A stretch of DNA of 64,000 nt from Desulfobacteraceae bacterium (GTDB taxonomy: Bacteria > Desulfobacterota > Desulfobacteria > Desulfobacterales > Desulfosarcinaceae): contig JABDIN010000097.1 of the NCBI GenBank assembly GCA_013003715.1, forward strand, positions 1 to 64,000, given 5' to 3'. Shown here one piece after another: positions 1 to 6,150 of the stretch. The notes below the pieces were generated by a model, which was given only the letters and a program-made list of their open reading frames with translations, was not told where the DNA came from and made no database searches. Position 1 is the stretch's first letter. Every line of letters begins with the position of its first letter. The translations under genes were made by a program, and so were the position numbers.

Positions 1-90
1 ATACCCGGTTGCCATACCGCTACACCCTTCGCCCCCATCGGGCTGGGTCTGGGACTTGCAAAGCCTTGGTTTTACATGATAGACTCCGCT

Positions 91-128
91 CACCCTTAAG
101 AACATGTGCCGTACCCGGCACACAACAA
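91..128 (+). repeat. Short hairpin repeat preceding an attC-like site, copy 1
   Basis: This 38-bp stretch, beginning cacccttaagaa and ending cacacaacaa, is nearly identical to positions 4264-4301. Its centre is a small hairpin, GTGCC/GGCAC. A more diverged relative lies at about 1207-1243. It directly precedes an attC-like inverted repeat, so it may be the end of a cassette, a short terminator or part of a larger recombination site. The function is inferred only. Confidence 0.5.
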
Positions 129-246
129 CCAGGTGCACTTGGACGCCGTAAGCTGGCGCTTTTTCAAAGTGTGTCCTTAAAAATAACTATTAACCTTTTC
201 ACAATTTTTGTGGGAGCTTACGGCGCCCGTGACCTGGAGCGTTCTG
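121..246 (+). other. attC-like site A (integron cassette recombination site)
   Basis: A long imperfect inverted repeat pairs about 129-154 (CCAGGTGCAC..CGCCGTAAGCT) with about 215-238 (AGCTTACGGCG..GACCTGG), with extra unpaired bases as is usual for attC. The left end carries AACAAC and the right end GCGTTC, matching the AAC...GTT core-site logic of attC. The loop is large, about 60 nt, giving a site of about 126 bp. The next gene's Shine-Dalgarno (GGAG, 236-239) sits in the right arm. Confidence 0.6.
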
Positions 247-249
247 TGT

Positions 250-591
250 ATGAAAAGCGAATTAATGAATATTATTGCACTTATTTTCATTATGGTGATT
301 TCATTTTTCGGGTGCCATAGTGAAATTGTTGATGAAACTGTTGAATTGATTTGGGATGGTTCAGGAAAACCCCATGATATAACGACTCCAAATGGATTTG
401 AAATTAGTCCTGAGTATGCTTACTCAAAAGTGTGGGATAAAAAAATACTCTCTCCGAAACACATCTGGCACATATATGCAGATAAAGAAAGCTATTATAT
501 AATTGATTCTTTTCTTGGATCAAGTCCTCTCAGAGCTTTGCGAGAAGGAATTATAATTGATGGTAAAACAGGAATGATAAAAAATAGATAA
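250..591 (+). CDS. Small predicted lipoprotein, cassette-borne
   Basis: This 113-residue protein has no family I recognise. The start at 250 was chosen because it lies 10 bp after a GGAG motif and begins a lipoprotein-type signal: a hydrophobic stretch at residues 6-19 ending in F-F-G-C with Cys22 as the likely lipidation site. The mature part is short and polar with several Trp and Tyr residues. The gene lies between attC-like sites A and B, so it is the single gene of one cassette. Its AT-rich composition differs from the housekeeping genes further right, which fits acquisition by transfer. An envelope location is inferred from the signal sequence only. Confidence 0.65.
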   Translation: MKSELMNIIALIFIMVISFFGCHSEIVDETVELIWDGSGKPHDITTPNGFEISPEYAYSKVWDKKILSPKHIWHIYADKESYYIIDSFLGSSPLRALREGIIIDGKTGMIKNR

Positions 592-602
592 AGTATTCAC
601 AC

Positions 603-724
603 AGAACAAAACACTGGAGCAAACAGCAAGGAGAATGCGGCTGTAGAATTTTCCAATATTGGGGAGAAACGGACTACTTGGTGATTTTTCCTTTCCCTTG
701 CTGTTTGCTCAGCTTGCCGTTCGG
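603..724 (+). other. attC-like site B
   Basis: A perfect 15-bp inverted repeat, GAGCAAACAGCAAGG (617-631) with CCTTGCTGTTTGCTC (696-710), is flanked by AGAAC on the left and CCGTTC on the right. The AAC and GTT ends and the position 12 bp after the preceding stop codon fit an attC site of about 120 bp with a loop of about 64 nt. The cores deviate from the strict RYYYAAC/GTTRRRY consensus. Confidence 0.55.
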
Positions 725-748
725 CAACAACAAGAGGATACCTCCCAT

Positions 749-1153
749 ATGCCAATCGTTCCTTGCTCTAGTGAGCTGATGGATCAGGCCGAGTCTCTTG
801 TTCGGTTTGTGTTTAAATGGATGACCCCCATCGAAAGATTCAGCTTTTTTGCAATCAAGTATCCAGAAAGCATTGCAGGCCGTTTGCTGATGTCTCTTGC
901 CGGAATCAAGGATAAGGTCGCATTCGATGTCGCTGCACAACCGCGCCATTTAACGTATCTCCTGAACCTGGGGCTTTGTTATGTTGTGCTAACTTACCCG
1001 GAGCCTCGGCCTTATATGACGTTTCTGTTCGTCGGCTCACAGTTTTGCACTCGGGGTTGGACGCTCCCTACGATCGCTCTCGCCTGCGGTGAGCCTTCCG
1101 CTTCGCTTCGCCTTCAGACGGTCCCTGACGGTTCCGCCCTTGCCTTTGGCTAA
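749..1153 (+). CDS. Doubtful cassette reading frame
   Basis: An open frame of 134 codons starts at ATG 749, about 12 bp after a GAGGA motif, in the interval between attC-like sites B and C. The first 90 residues have a plausible protein composition (a Trp-Met-Thr-Pro segment, then hydrophobic stretches). The C-terminal 40 residues read like translated GC-rich repeat DNA. I recognise no family. The cassette may instead be non-coding or hold a decayed gene; an opposing frame at 674-949 looks no better. Confidence 0.22.
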   Translation: MPIVPCSSELMDQAESLVRFVFKWMTPIERFSFFAIKYPESIAGRLLMSLAGIKDKVAFDVAAQPRHLTYLLNLGLCYVVLTYPEPRPYMTFLFVGSQFCTRGWTLPTIALACGEPSASLRLQTVPDGSALAFG

Positions 1154-1235
1154 TGTTTGTGTCAATAATATCAGCCATTAACAGGATTCCCACATAGGGG
1201 ACTTACACCCCATAAGTTCACGCCCATGCCGGGCG

Positions 1236-1303
1236 TACACAATTAGGTGCACCTGACTGGTGTTTCGCTGCGCTACACACCACCAGGTGACCTTGGCGTT
1301 CAA
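1236..1303 (+). other. attC-like site C
   Basis: The left arm AGGTGCACCTGaCTGGTGT (about 1244-1263) pairs with the right arm ACACACCAcCAGGTGACCT (about 1275-1293) around a short GC-rich loop. The right core is GGCGTTC (1295-1301). The left core, ACACAATT, has lost the canonical AAC. Arm asymmetry with single bulged bases is the hallmark of attC. It directly precedes the SnoaL-like gene at 1322. Confidence 0.6.
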
Positions 1304-1321
1304 GATGATTGGAGAAATTAC

Positions 1322-1774
1322 TTGAGTACAGAAATAGCAAAAAAGATTCAAGAAATGGTAGATCTTGAAACCAAGGGGTGGGATACGAAAAATCCTGATC
1401 CATTCCTATCCATGATCCATCCAGATTTGGCTTGGCCATTTCCGCCAACAGCAGACTCCCATGATCCTATCGACTGGGTCTTTGTAATGGGCAAATTTGA
1501 TAGAGATCGGTGGCGCAGGAACTGGCAGGACCTATTTGATTCCTATGATTTAGTCCATAATCATCGTGATACTATGAAGATTGAAATTTCCAAAGAACAG
1601 GATGCAGCATTTGCTGTGGTCGATATAGACACCCTTTGGCGTCATAAAATCTCCAAAGAAGAATCTCATTGGAAGGGGCGCGTTTGTAAAATATACACAA
1701 AACTATCTACTGGTGAATGGAAATTTTATTACCAAACGGGGGCGCTCAAGTTTCCACCTCAAATGAGCGCCTAA
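1322..1774 (+). CDS. SnoaL-like / NTF2-fold protein, cassette-borne
   Basis: This 150-residue protein resembles small SnoaL-like or DUF4440 proteins of the NTF2 fold. It has an N-terminal helix with a Trp-Asp segment, an Asp-Pro-Phe-Leu-Ser-Met-Ile-His-Pro-Asp motif near residue 30, a Phe-Asp-Arg segment followed by a helix, then beta strands ending in a Trp-Lys-Phe-Tyr-Tyr-Gln strand typical of the fold's last sheet. A TTG start at 1322 is preferred: GGAG lies 7 bp upstream, whereas upstream in-frame starts fall inside attC-like site C. The stop codon TAA is embedded in the left core of attC-like site D, the classic arrangement of integron cassette genes. The substrate cannot be told. Confidence 0.65.
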   Translation: MSTEIAKKIQEMVDLETKGWDTKNPDPFLSMIHPDLAWPFPPTADSHDPIDWVFVMGKFDRDRWRRNWQDLFDSYDLVHNHRDTMKIEISKEQDAAFAVVDIDTLWRHKISKEESHWKGRVCKIYTKLSTGEWKFYYQTGALKFPPQMSA

Positions 1775-1841
1775 CGAATGCCTTTCACTCGGATGGCAAT
1801 TCCGCTGCGTTCCACCGCCACCGGTGAAGGCCACGTTATAA
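1769..1841 (+). other. attC-like site D
   Basis: The left core is GCCTAAC (1769-1775), an exact RYYYAAC match containing the stop codon of the upstream gene. The arms are CCTTTCACtcGGatGGC and GCCaCCGGTGAAGG around a loop of about 20 nt, and the right core begins GTTATAA (1835-1841). The total length, 73 bp, is typical of attC. This is one of the two clearest sites in the array. Confidence 0.75.
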
Positions 1842-1863
1842 CTGCATAGCTATGAGAAGTGAT

Positions 1864-2130
1864 CTATGAAATATTTCTGTAGATATCTTTTCGGTGACCG
1901 ATTTTTATTACCAAAATGACAAAGATATCCGCTTGAATTTCATAAACGATCCGATAATCTCCAACCCTAACTCGATGAAAGGGATTGTTCCCTTTCAGTT
2001 TTGTCGTTTCCGGGTCTGGGAGATCATCTGCAAAGCTATCGATTTTCTCAACTATGCGCGTTCTATCAGGTTTCGGAATTTTCTTGAGGGATTTCGCAGC
2101 GGAATTTTTGATTTCAATCCGATAGCTCAA
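1864..2130 (-). CDS. RelE/ParE-family toxin of a cassette-borne toxin-antitoxin module
   Basis: This 88-residue protein has the RelE/ParE pattern: N-terminal Y-R-I-E-I, then helices rich in Lys with a Lys-Lys-Ile-Pro segment, a central L-K-G-N-N-P-F-H-R-V-R-V-G-D-Y-R-I-V-Y block, and a C-terminal I-G-H-R-K-D-I-Y motif. RelE-type members cleave mRNA on the ribosome while ParE-type members poison gyrase; sequence alone does not decide which applies. The start overlaps the antitoxin stop by 4 bp, so translation is probably coupled. The pair reads opposite to the other cassette genes and carries its own promoter, as is common for toxin-antitoxin cassettes that stabilise integron arrays. Confidence 0.85.
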   Translation of the reverse strand: MSYRIEIKNSAAKSLKKIPKPDRTRIVEKIDSFADDLPDPETTKLKGNNPFHRVRVGDYRIVYEIQADIFVILVIKIGHRKDIYRNIS

Positions 2131-2378
2131 AGCTCAAGCTCCTTTTTCAATTCCTCCCAAGGTATCGGGTCACCGGGTTCATTTTTCGATTTCCAGGCGT
2201 CTTCAATATCTATCTGGTCCTCTAATTCTAGCAAAAGTTTGAGCTCTTTTATTGAAACTATCGCGGCCAAGGGCTCGCCACGGCGCGTTAGAACAAAGGA
2301 TTCATTTCCAAAGGCCACCCGGTTTAAAATATTTGAAAGTTTTTTTCTGGCGTCTGCGATTGTTATTTTGTTAAGCAT
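2127..2378 (-). CDS. Phd/YefM-family antitoxin
   Basis: This 83-residue protein resembles Phd/YefM antitoxins. It starts with a short strand and an A-D-A-R-K-K-L-S-N-I-L-N-R-V helix, followed by S-F-V-L-T-R-R-G-E-P-L-A-A-I-V-S, the conserved DNA-binding N-domain. The acidic C-terminus would wrap the toxin. The ATG at 2378 is chosen because GGAGA lies 7 bp upstream; an in-frame ATG at 2435 would run through the operator. It should repress its own promoter at the palindrome 2397-2430 together with the toxin. Confidence 0.85.
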   Translation of the reverse strand: MLNKITIADARKKLSNILNRVAFGNESFVLTRRGEPLAAIVSIKELKLLLELEDQIDIEDAWKSKNEPGDPIPWEELKKELEL

Positions 2379-2396
2379 GACTTTTCTCCAAATGTA

Positions 2397-2430
2397 TATA
2401 TTGTACAATTGGTAGCAATAGTACAATATA
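2397..2430 (-). promoter_or_regulatory. Autoregulatory promoter/operator of the toxin-antitoxin pair
   Basis: A perfect 10-bp inverted repeat, TATATTGTAC and GTACAATATA, is separated by 14 bp. Read on the minus strand it contains TTGTAC, a 17-bp spacer and CAATAT, which fits a sigma-70 promoter overlapping its operator. It lies 19-52 bp upstream of the antitoxin start. Binding by the antitoxin is inferred from position. Confidence 0.6.
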
Positions 2431-2471
2431 TACATAAAATATCAATAAACTTTATTCGTTATGATAACGTC

Positions 2472-2600
2472 AAGTTATAACATCACCATTCACAAGGATT
2501 CGCAGGGTCATGCTGATTTTACATTAGCGCAATATGGTGTTTACCAAGCTTTTGCAAAGGCTTCATTCCCTGCTCACCTGTGATGGTGGCCATTTCGATA
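2472..2600 (+). other. Degenerate attC-like site E
   Basis: The left arm CACCATTCACAaGGattcGCAGGG (about 2482-2505) pairs with the right arm CCCTGCtcaCCTGTGATGGTGG (about 2567-2590). The left end has TTATAAC; the expected GTT core on the right is not evident. The site separates the toxin-antitoxin cassette from the zinc-ribbon gene. It may be an attC decayed at one end. The remainder of 2601-2751 shows no gene. Confidence 0.4.
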
Positions 2601-2751
2601 GTTTATTATTGTAGATAACAAGTATTGCTAATTATAGGATTGTTACAACGTTGATTTGAAGAAAGATGTCTGGAAAAAATTATAGAAACCAAAGAAAGTG
2701 TGATAAGTGGTTTGTATTTACAGTTTCTTTACCATAAAGGAGTATTTCATT

Positions 2752-3018
2752 ATGGCCCACCAAAAGCACATCCCTGTCCCAAAGAACACGAAAGCATTTA
2801 TTTGCGCCGATTGTGGGGCTGTTTCACTTGATGTAAACAATATCTGCAAAGTCCAGGGAATGGTATTAAAATCAGACTGGTGTGGCGTCAAAGGGTCAAA
2901 GCCACCCAAAACCTGCCTTAAAAAAGAACATACAGAGAGATGGCAATGTCGAAATTGCGGGCAAACATCTGTTAATGCCAGTTTGTTGTGTGACCCGGAA
3001 CAAATAGAAATATCCTGA
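2752..3018 (+). CDS. Small two-module zinc-ribbon-like protein
   Basis: This 88-residue protein has two similar Cys modules: one at about residues 19-35 (F-I-C-A-D-C-G-A... N-I-C-K) and one near residues 65-81 (W-Q-C-R-N-C-G-Q-T-S-V... L-L-C-D-P-E-Q-I). An intervening loop holds two further Cys residues. The C-x2-C-G...L-C pattern suggests zinc binding. The start at 2752 is supported by AAGGAG 8 bp upstream. The second module matches a 55-residue chromosomal protein at 23686-23853 (C-K-N-C-G-R-S... L-C-K-P-Q-Q-F), so this seems to be a local protein family with one cassette-borne member. The function is unknown. Confidence 0.7.
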   Translation: MAHQKHIPVPKNTKAFICADCGAVSLDVNNICKVQGMVLKSDWCGVKGSKPPKTCLKKEHTERWQCRNCGQTSVNASLLCDPEQIEIS

Positions 3019-3169
3019 TAACTTAAACACAGCTAGTGGTCCCGGTAGTTTGGTAACCCACATACCATTAAGTTCATAATTTATTGCATTATATAGTATT
3101 CGAACCTCGGCTTTCAGGCGACTCGGTTCCCTCGCGCCTTATGCCGGCATGTTCTGCAACAGGATACAA

Positions 3170-3520
3170 ATGAAACGAAAACTTTCAGATATTTTCATTG
3201 AAATAGCTTTACAGGGCTTAAAGGAACCTAAATATGGCAATTCCGAAATAATGCACCCATTGATGATTTTGGCACATATTGCTTGGCAACGAGAAACGTC
3301 TGATCCAAATTTTATGGAAGGTCAATATGAAGAGGAAATTGCAAAATTCAATTTTCCACAAATAAAAATAAAGACTGAATTGATATCCACCGATTGGAGT
3401 TCAATACTAGAGAGAATGCGGAATTATAAAAGGCTCAGATTTCCAGATGATAATCGCATTGTAACTTTATGTGGTTTTACTCCACGGAATACTCTTCGGG
3501 TTGAATGGAAAGAAAATTAA
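3170..3520 (+). CDS. Hypothetical cassette protein
   Basis: This 116-residue protein is not recognised. It has a basic start, an amphipathic helix, then a segment with H-P-L-M-I-L-A-H-I-A-W, an acidic Met-Glu-Gly-Gln-Tyr-Glu-Glu-Glu stretch, and a C-terminal half with beta-strand character ending in Arg-Val-Glu-Trp-Lys-Glu-Asn. There is no signal peptide, so it is probably cytoplasmic. The ATG at 3170 is preferred over 3149 because AGGA lies just upstream. The gene is markedly AT-rich and is followed within 4 bp by attC-like site G, so it is a typical orphan integron-cassette gene. Confidence 0.6.
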   Translation: MKRKLSDIFIEIALQGLKEPKYGNSEIMHPLMILAHIAWQRETSDPNFMEGQYEEEIAKFNFPQIKIKTELISTDWSSILERMRNYKRLRFPDDNRIVTLCGFTPRNTLRVEWKEN

Positions 3521-3523
3521 GTG

Positions 3524-3653
3524 CAGAACAAATGTCGCTTGAGCGGTACCGAAAATAGCCTCGCATTTTAAACAATAAACATTGGGGCTGACTAATGAGA
3601 CTTCTGCAAAGGTTATCGGCCCACGTTTCCCGGCCTCTCAGCTTTGCGTTGGG
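3524..3653 (+). other. attC-like site G
   Basis: The left end CAGAACAAA (as in site B) and the right end GCGTTGGGA, with a GTTRRR core, bracket imperfectly pairing arms: AACaaAtG..GAGcGGtaCCG on the left, CGGcctctcAGctTTGCGTT on the right. The loop is long, about 60 nt. It begins 3 bp after the preceding stop codon. Pairing is weaker than in sites A-D, so the exact borders are uncertain. The following 3654-3788 holds another GC-rich hairpin (GCTGCTGCTC...GAGAGCAGCGG) but no gene. Confidence 0.45.
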
Positions 3654-3788
3654 ATTATCAGCGCGAATAGACCAATTAGTTGCCCTGAAAACTGACTGTT
3701 TGGATCATTATTTATAAAGAGATTACATGCTGCTGCTCCGGACGCTCGTCCCTTGCGCCTGAGAGCAGCGGCGTTTTTCGAGAAGAAA

Positions 3789-4208
3789 ATGAAGAATCTT
3801 ATTTTGCCAGTTATACTTTCAGCATGTGCATTCGGATGCCTCTATTCGGATGTTTCGATGTATTCTGTTAATGACAGATCTTACTTCAGAGAAATGCCAA
3901 TTGTTGAAGAATGTGAAGATAGGCTGAAGTTGAAATGGATCTTTGGAGAATTTGGATTCTACTTCTCACCATCATGCAAAAATCTTGATAAAAAGCTTTA
4001 TTGTATGGTGAGCGGTACAACTAGCACTGGAGACAGCACTGGCAAAACCGGGACAGTTTTAATCACAGATTATAAAGAGGTTCGTGCGGGAAAAAGATAT
4101 AGTGTCCATTGGATAGAACCTGATGGTCAAGTCATAAAATTGAAAATGGTCGATGGGGGAAAGAGTTGCAACTCAAACTCTGAAGAACAAAAAGGAAAAG
4201 AAGAATAG
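3789..4208 (+). CDS. Predicted lipoprotein, cassette-borne
   Basis: This 139-residue protein begins M-K-N-L-I-L-P-V-I-L-S-A-C-A-F-G-C, a short lipoprotein signal with a probable lipidated Cys at residue 17. The ATG at 3789 is chosen over 3753 because it follows a GAGAAGA purine stretch and starts the signal peptide. The mature domain has four further Cys residues that could form disulfides, a T-G-K-T-G-T-V-L-I-T strand and a basic tail. I know no family. Like the lipoprotein at 250-591, it suggests that this array is rich in envelope proteins. Confidence 0.6.
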   Translation: MKNLILPVILSACAFGCLYSDVSMYSVNDRSYFREMPIVEECEDRLKLKWIFGEFGFYFSPSCKNLDKKLYCMVSGTTSTGDSTGKTGTVLITDYKEVRAGKRYSVHWIEPDGQVIKLKMVDGGKSCNSNSEEQKGKEE

Positions 4209-4263
4209 AACGAATAACATGGTCTTCAGCAGATCGCGAGAACCATGCGCCCGCTGCTCATCG

Positions 4264-4301
4264 CACCCTTAAGAATAGGTGCCGTGCCCGGCACACAACA
4301 A
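4264..4301 (+). repeat. Short hairpin repeat, copy 2
   Basis: This matches positions 91-128 with only a few changes: cacccttaagaa, a GTGCC...GGCAC hairpin, then cacacaacaa. As in copy 1, an inverted-repeat region follows (GATGCAAATT...AATTTGCAAC, about 4318-4360), but there the expected GTT core is missing. The repeat marks the boundary between two cassette genes. Confidence 0.5.
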
Positions 4302-4376
4302 GACAAATTAACACGGATGCAAATTCCGCTATCAATCCATTTGCACTGGCAATTTGCAACATTAACCGACCGTCAA

Positions 4377-4661
4377 ATGAAAAAAACGAGCAAAACCCTT
4401 CAAAAGATTACGGGCTTGAGACGTCCCAGACACCCAATGCTGGATTTTGTTAAGCGAGCACTGAAAGAAAATGGCCTGATGGCTGAATACCAAGCGCGCC
4501 CTGCATATCAGCAGAATGACTATATCGGATGGATAAACAATGCGAAGCTTCAAGGAACGAAAGAAAAGCGACTTATCCAGATGCTTGAGGAGCTTAAGAA
4601 GGGTGGCGTTTATATGAAAATGCCGCACCAGCCATCGAAGAAAAACAAGAAAGGTGTGTGA
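4377..4661 (+). CDS. YdeI/OmpD-associated-like protein, short form
   Basis: This 94-residue protein resembles the C-terminal part of YdeI/OmpD-associated family proteins, with the segment R-P-A-Y-Q-Q-N-D-Y-I-G-W-I followed by a basic helix K-R-L-I-Q-M-L-E-E-L and Y-M-K-M near the end. Only the C-terminal helical region is present, so it is shorter than usual members, which carry an additional N-terminal domain. The start at 4377 is the first Met of the recognisable domain; the upstream frame runs through repeat DNA. The RidA gene starts inside its stop codon region (GTGA overlap), so the two appear translationally coupled within one cassette. The molecular function of the family is poorly defined. 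Confidence 0.6.
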   Translation: MKKTSKTLQKITGLRRPRHPMLDFVKRALKENGLMAEYQARPAYQQNDYIGWINNAKLQGTKEKRLIQMLEELKKGGVYMKMPHQPSKKNKKGV

Positions 4662-5077
4662 GTGCAATGAGCGTAAAATACCTAAATCCGGATCGTTTAC
4701 ATGAAAATCCTGCTTTCTCTCAGGTCGTTACTACCGAGGGTAATGCGCGAACCGTTTATGTAGGCGGTCAGAATTCCGTCAGTCCCTCCGGCGAGGTGGT
4801 CGGAAAAGGTGATATGCGACAACAAGCGAGTCAGGTTTTTAAAAACCTTGAGATCGCCCTCTCTGCAGCAGATGCACGGATAGAAAATGTCATCAAATGG
4901 AATGTTTACGTTGTTCAAGACCAACCGCCACATCCAGCGTTTGAAGAATTCCAACGTGTATGGGGTAACCGTCCGAACCCGCCACTTGTCACGGTTCTTT
5001 TTGTTGCAGGGTTGGCGAACCCGGACTTTCTGTTGGAGATTGATGCAATTGCAGTCGTCTCTGAAAACAATGGCTAA
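4658..5077 (+). CDS. RidA/YjgF/YER057c-family protein
   Basis: This 139-residue protein matches the Rid family in length and motif order: N-P-D-R-L near the start, a V-Y-V-G-G-Q-N-S-V-S segment, Q-A-S-Q-V-F-K-N-L-E-I-A-L helix, N-V-I-K-W-N-V-Y-V strand, P-P-L-V-T-V-L-F-V-A-G-L, and a terminal E-I-D-A-I-A-V. Archetypal RidA deaminates reactive enamine/imine intermediates using an Arg before the C-terminal E-I-x-A segment. Here the position reads A-N-P-D-F-L-L-E-I-D, without that Arg, so the protein belongs to one of the other Rid groups and deaminase activity is doubtful. A GTG at 4658 (coupled) or ATG at 4667 may start it. The stop TAA lies in the left core of attC-like site I. Confidence 0.8.
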   Translation: MSAMSVKYLNPDRLHENPAFSQVVTTEGNARTVYVGGQNSVSPSGEVVGKGDMRQQASQVFKNLEIALSAADARIENVIKWNVYVVQDQPPHPAFEEFQRVWGNRPNPPLVTVLFVAGLANPDFLLEIDAIAVVSENNG

Positions 5078-5131
5078 CAAAGAAAATTCAACTGACGCAA
5101 AAAGCCGCGCGGCTGATTTGCGGCGTTATGT
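5072..5131 (+). other. attC-like site I, clearest of the array
   Basis: GGCTAAC (5072-5078, with the RidA stop codon inside) opens the site and GCGTTATG (5123-5130) closes it. The inner arms GACGCAAAaAGCCGC and GCGGCTgATTTGCGGC form a long hairpin with single-base asymmetries. The 60-bp length, core sequences and stop codon placement are like classic resistance-cassette attC sites. Sequence immediately right of its crossover point (the G/TT step) is decayed IS-associated coding DNA. Confidence 0.8.
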
Positions 5132-5377
5132 GTGTAGAAAAAGTGGAATATTGTACGACAAAATTATCAATCAGGCAGGTATTTTTCATAATCGACTTAT
5201 CGCCGTATTAGCTAATGCCCTTGTCATCAGCGGCGCACAGCAAAAACAAGTACAAAGCCGCTGCGTGATGACTTAACCGGTCAATGTGCCGGTCAGGATC
5301 AACCGATGATCGATCCAACTGAAGCTGTTTGGGATTTTTCGTACCTGCCCGGGCAAGACCGGGAATTTGACAATCAT
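5132..5377 (-). pseudogene. Decayed IS-accessory gene (second of pair)
   Basis: From ATG 5377 on the minus strand the frame reads M-I-V-K-F-P-V-L-P-G-Q-V-R-K-I-P...S-W-I-D-H-R-L-I. This is the start of a protein I recall next to transposase genes in Desulfobacterota. After a frameshift near 5300 the similarity continues as D-R-H-I-D-R-L-S-H-H-A-A-A-L-Y-L-F-L-L. A TAA stop then replaces a Tyr codon before Y-G-D-K-S-I-M-K. The homologous reading ends at the attC crossover. One frameshift, one stop and a lost C-terminus make it a pseudogene. The family assignment is from memory. Confidence 0.6.
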
Positions 5378-5795
5378 AGCCTCCTCCTTTTTCTCTGGTT
5401 TTTGATATAAAATGTCCTGCCAGGATAGTTGCGTGCGAAAAAGGTTTAAAGCTATGCCATCTAGTAATGCGGAGCCTATAAATTTGAAAATTAATCCCAT
5501 GATAACCGGATGTTGATTCATTTAGAGATCTTGTAGCGGATCAGTTGCAATTTTACGATTATCCGTTTTAATTTCAAGCTTTTGCGGCATTAAGGAATCT
5601 TGTAGCGCATTTGCGGTTTTTGAACCCTTCCGCTTCCAATAGCCCGGATTTTGTTCCCGCCACCTTCAGACCCGCTCAACATTGAGGGCACCCTTGAAGT
5701 GATTTTGGTTTTCGGATTTGTTCAGCCATTTCTTCTGCGCTGCGGTTTTGGAGGCTTTTCGGCACAAGGGTGCTTGGCAGTATTTTTACCGCATG
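5376..5795 (-). pseudogene. Decayed IS-accessory gene (first of pair)
   Basis: On the minus strand the translation gives a Cys-Gly-Lys stretch, then after a frame change K-K-W-L-N-K-S-E-N-Q-N-H-F-K-G and, past an in-frame TGA, R-W-R-E-Q-N-P-G-Y-W-K-R-K. It then runs to a TAA before M-N-Q-H-P-V-I. This pattern (Cys motif, Trp-Leu, H-F-K-G, W-R-x-x-N-P-G-Y-W) is what I recall for the first accessory gene of the same IS module. At least two stops and one frameshift are present. The transposase gene is not in the window. Confidence 0.55.
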
Positions 5796-6150
5796 CGATG
5801 TCTATGGTCAGCTATGAATAACGCGTGGCAATGCTTGCCTATTCACTTTACCCTCCCAACTGGATTGATTAGGGTAAAAATGGACTTATCTCAGGTAGAA
5901 AAAAAGAAAAAGATTGGGCAAGAAAATAAGGGGGAAGTAAGTCTACAGTTTCATTCCGGTTGGAAGGCTACAGTTTACAGGTCGGTCCTGATAGAAAATA
6001 CCTGTCACTTTATCCGTAACCTTATGGACTCGCAATAATACAGACACCGGATAAAAACGCCGTGGGTCATTTTATGGTGTGCAACGCATTGGACTTGCAC
6101 ATGTGCAGCACATGTGCTACTTTACATCTAAACACAACAGGAGCTTAAAA
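5796..6150 (+). other. Gene-poor stretch
   Basis: No convincing gene was found. A frame at 5718-6038 starts inside the decayed IS module and shows no family features. A small motif, CATGTGCAGCACATGTG, near 6100-6116 is palindromic and sits about 35 bp upstream of the ribbon-helix-helix gene, where it could be an operator. Confidence 0.4.

Noticed and set aside
3100-3135. A tRNA-like T-arm (GGTTCGAAT on the minus strand)
   Set aside because: Neither the T-stem nor any other cloverleaf arm can be formed around it.
4310-4376. A further attC site in front of the YdeI-like gene
   Set aside because: A hairpin (GATGCAAATT...AATTTGCAAC) exists, but the right side reads CATTAACC and CCGTCAAATG rather than a GTT core, so it was not listed as attC.
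5718-6038. A 106-codon plus-strand frame
   Set aside because: It overlaps the decayed IS gene on the other strand, lacks a ribosome-binding site and has no coherent protein features.
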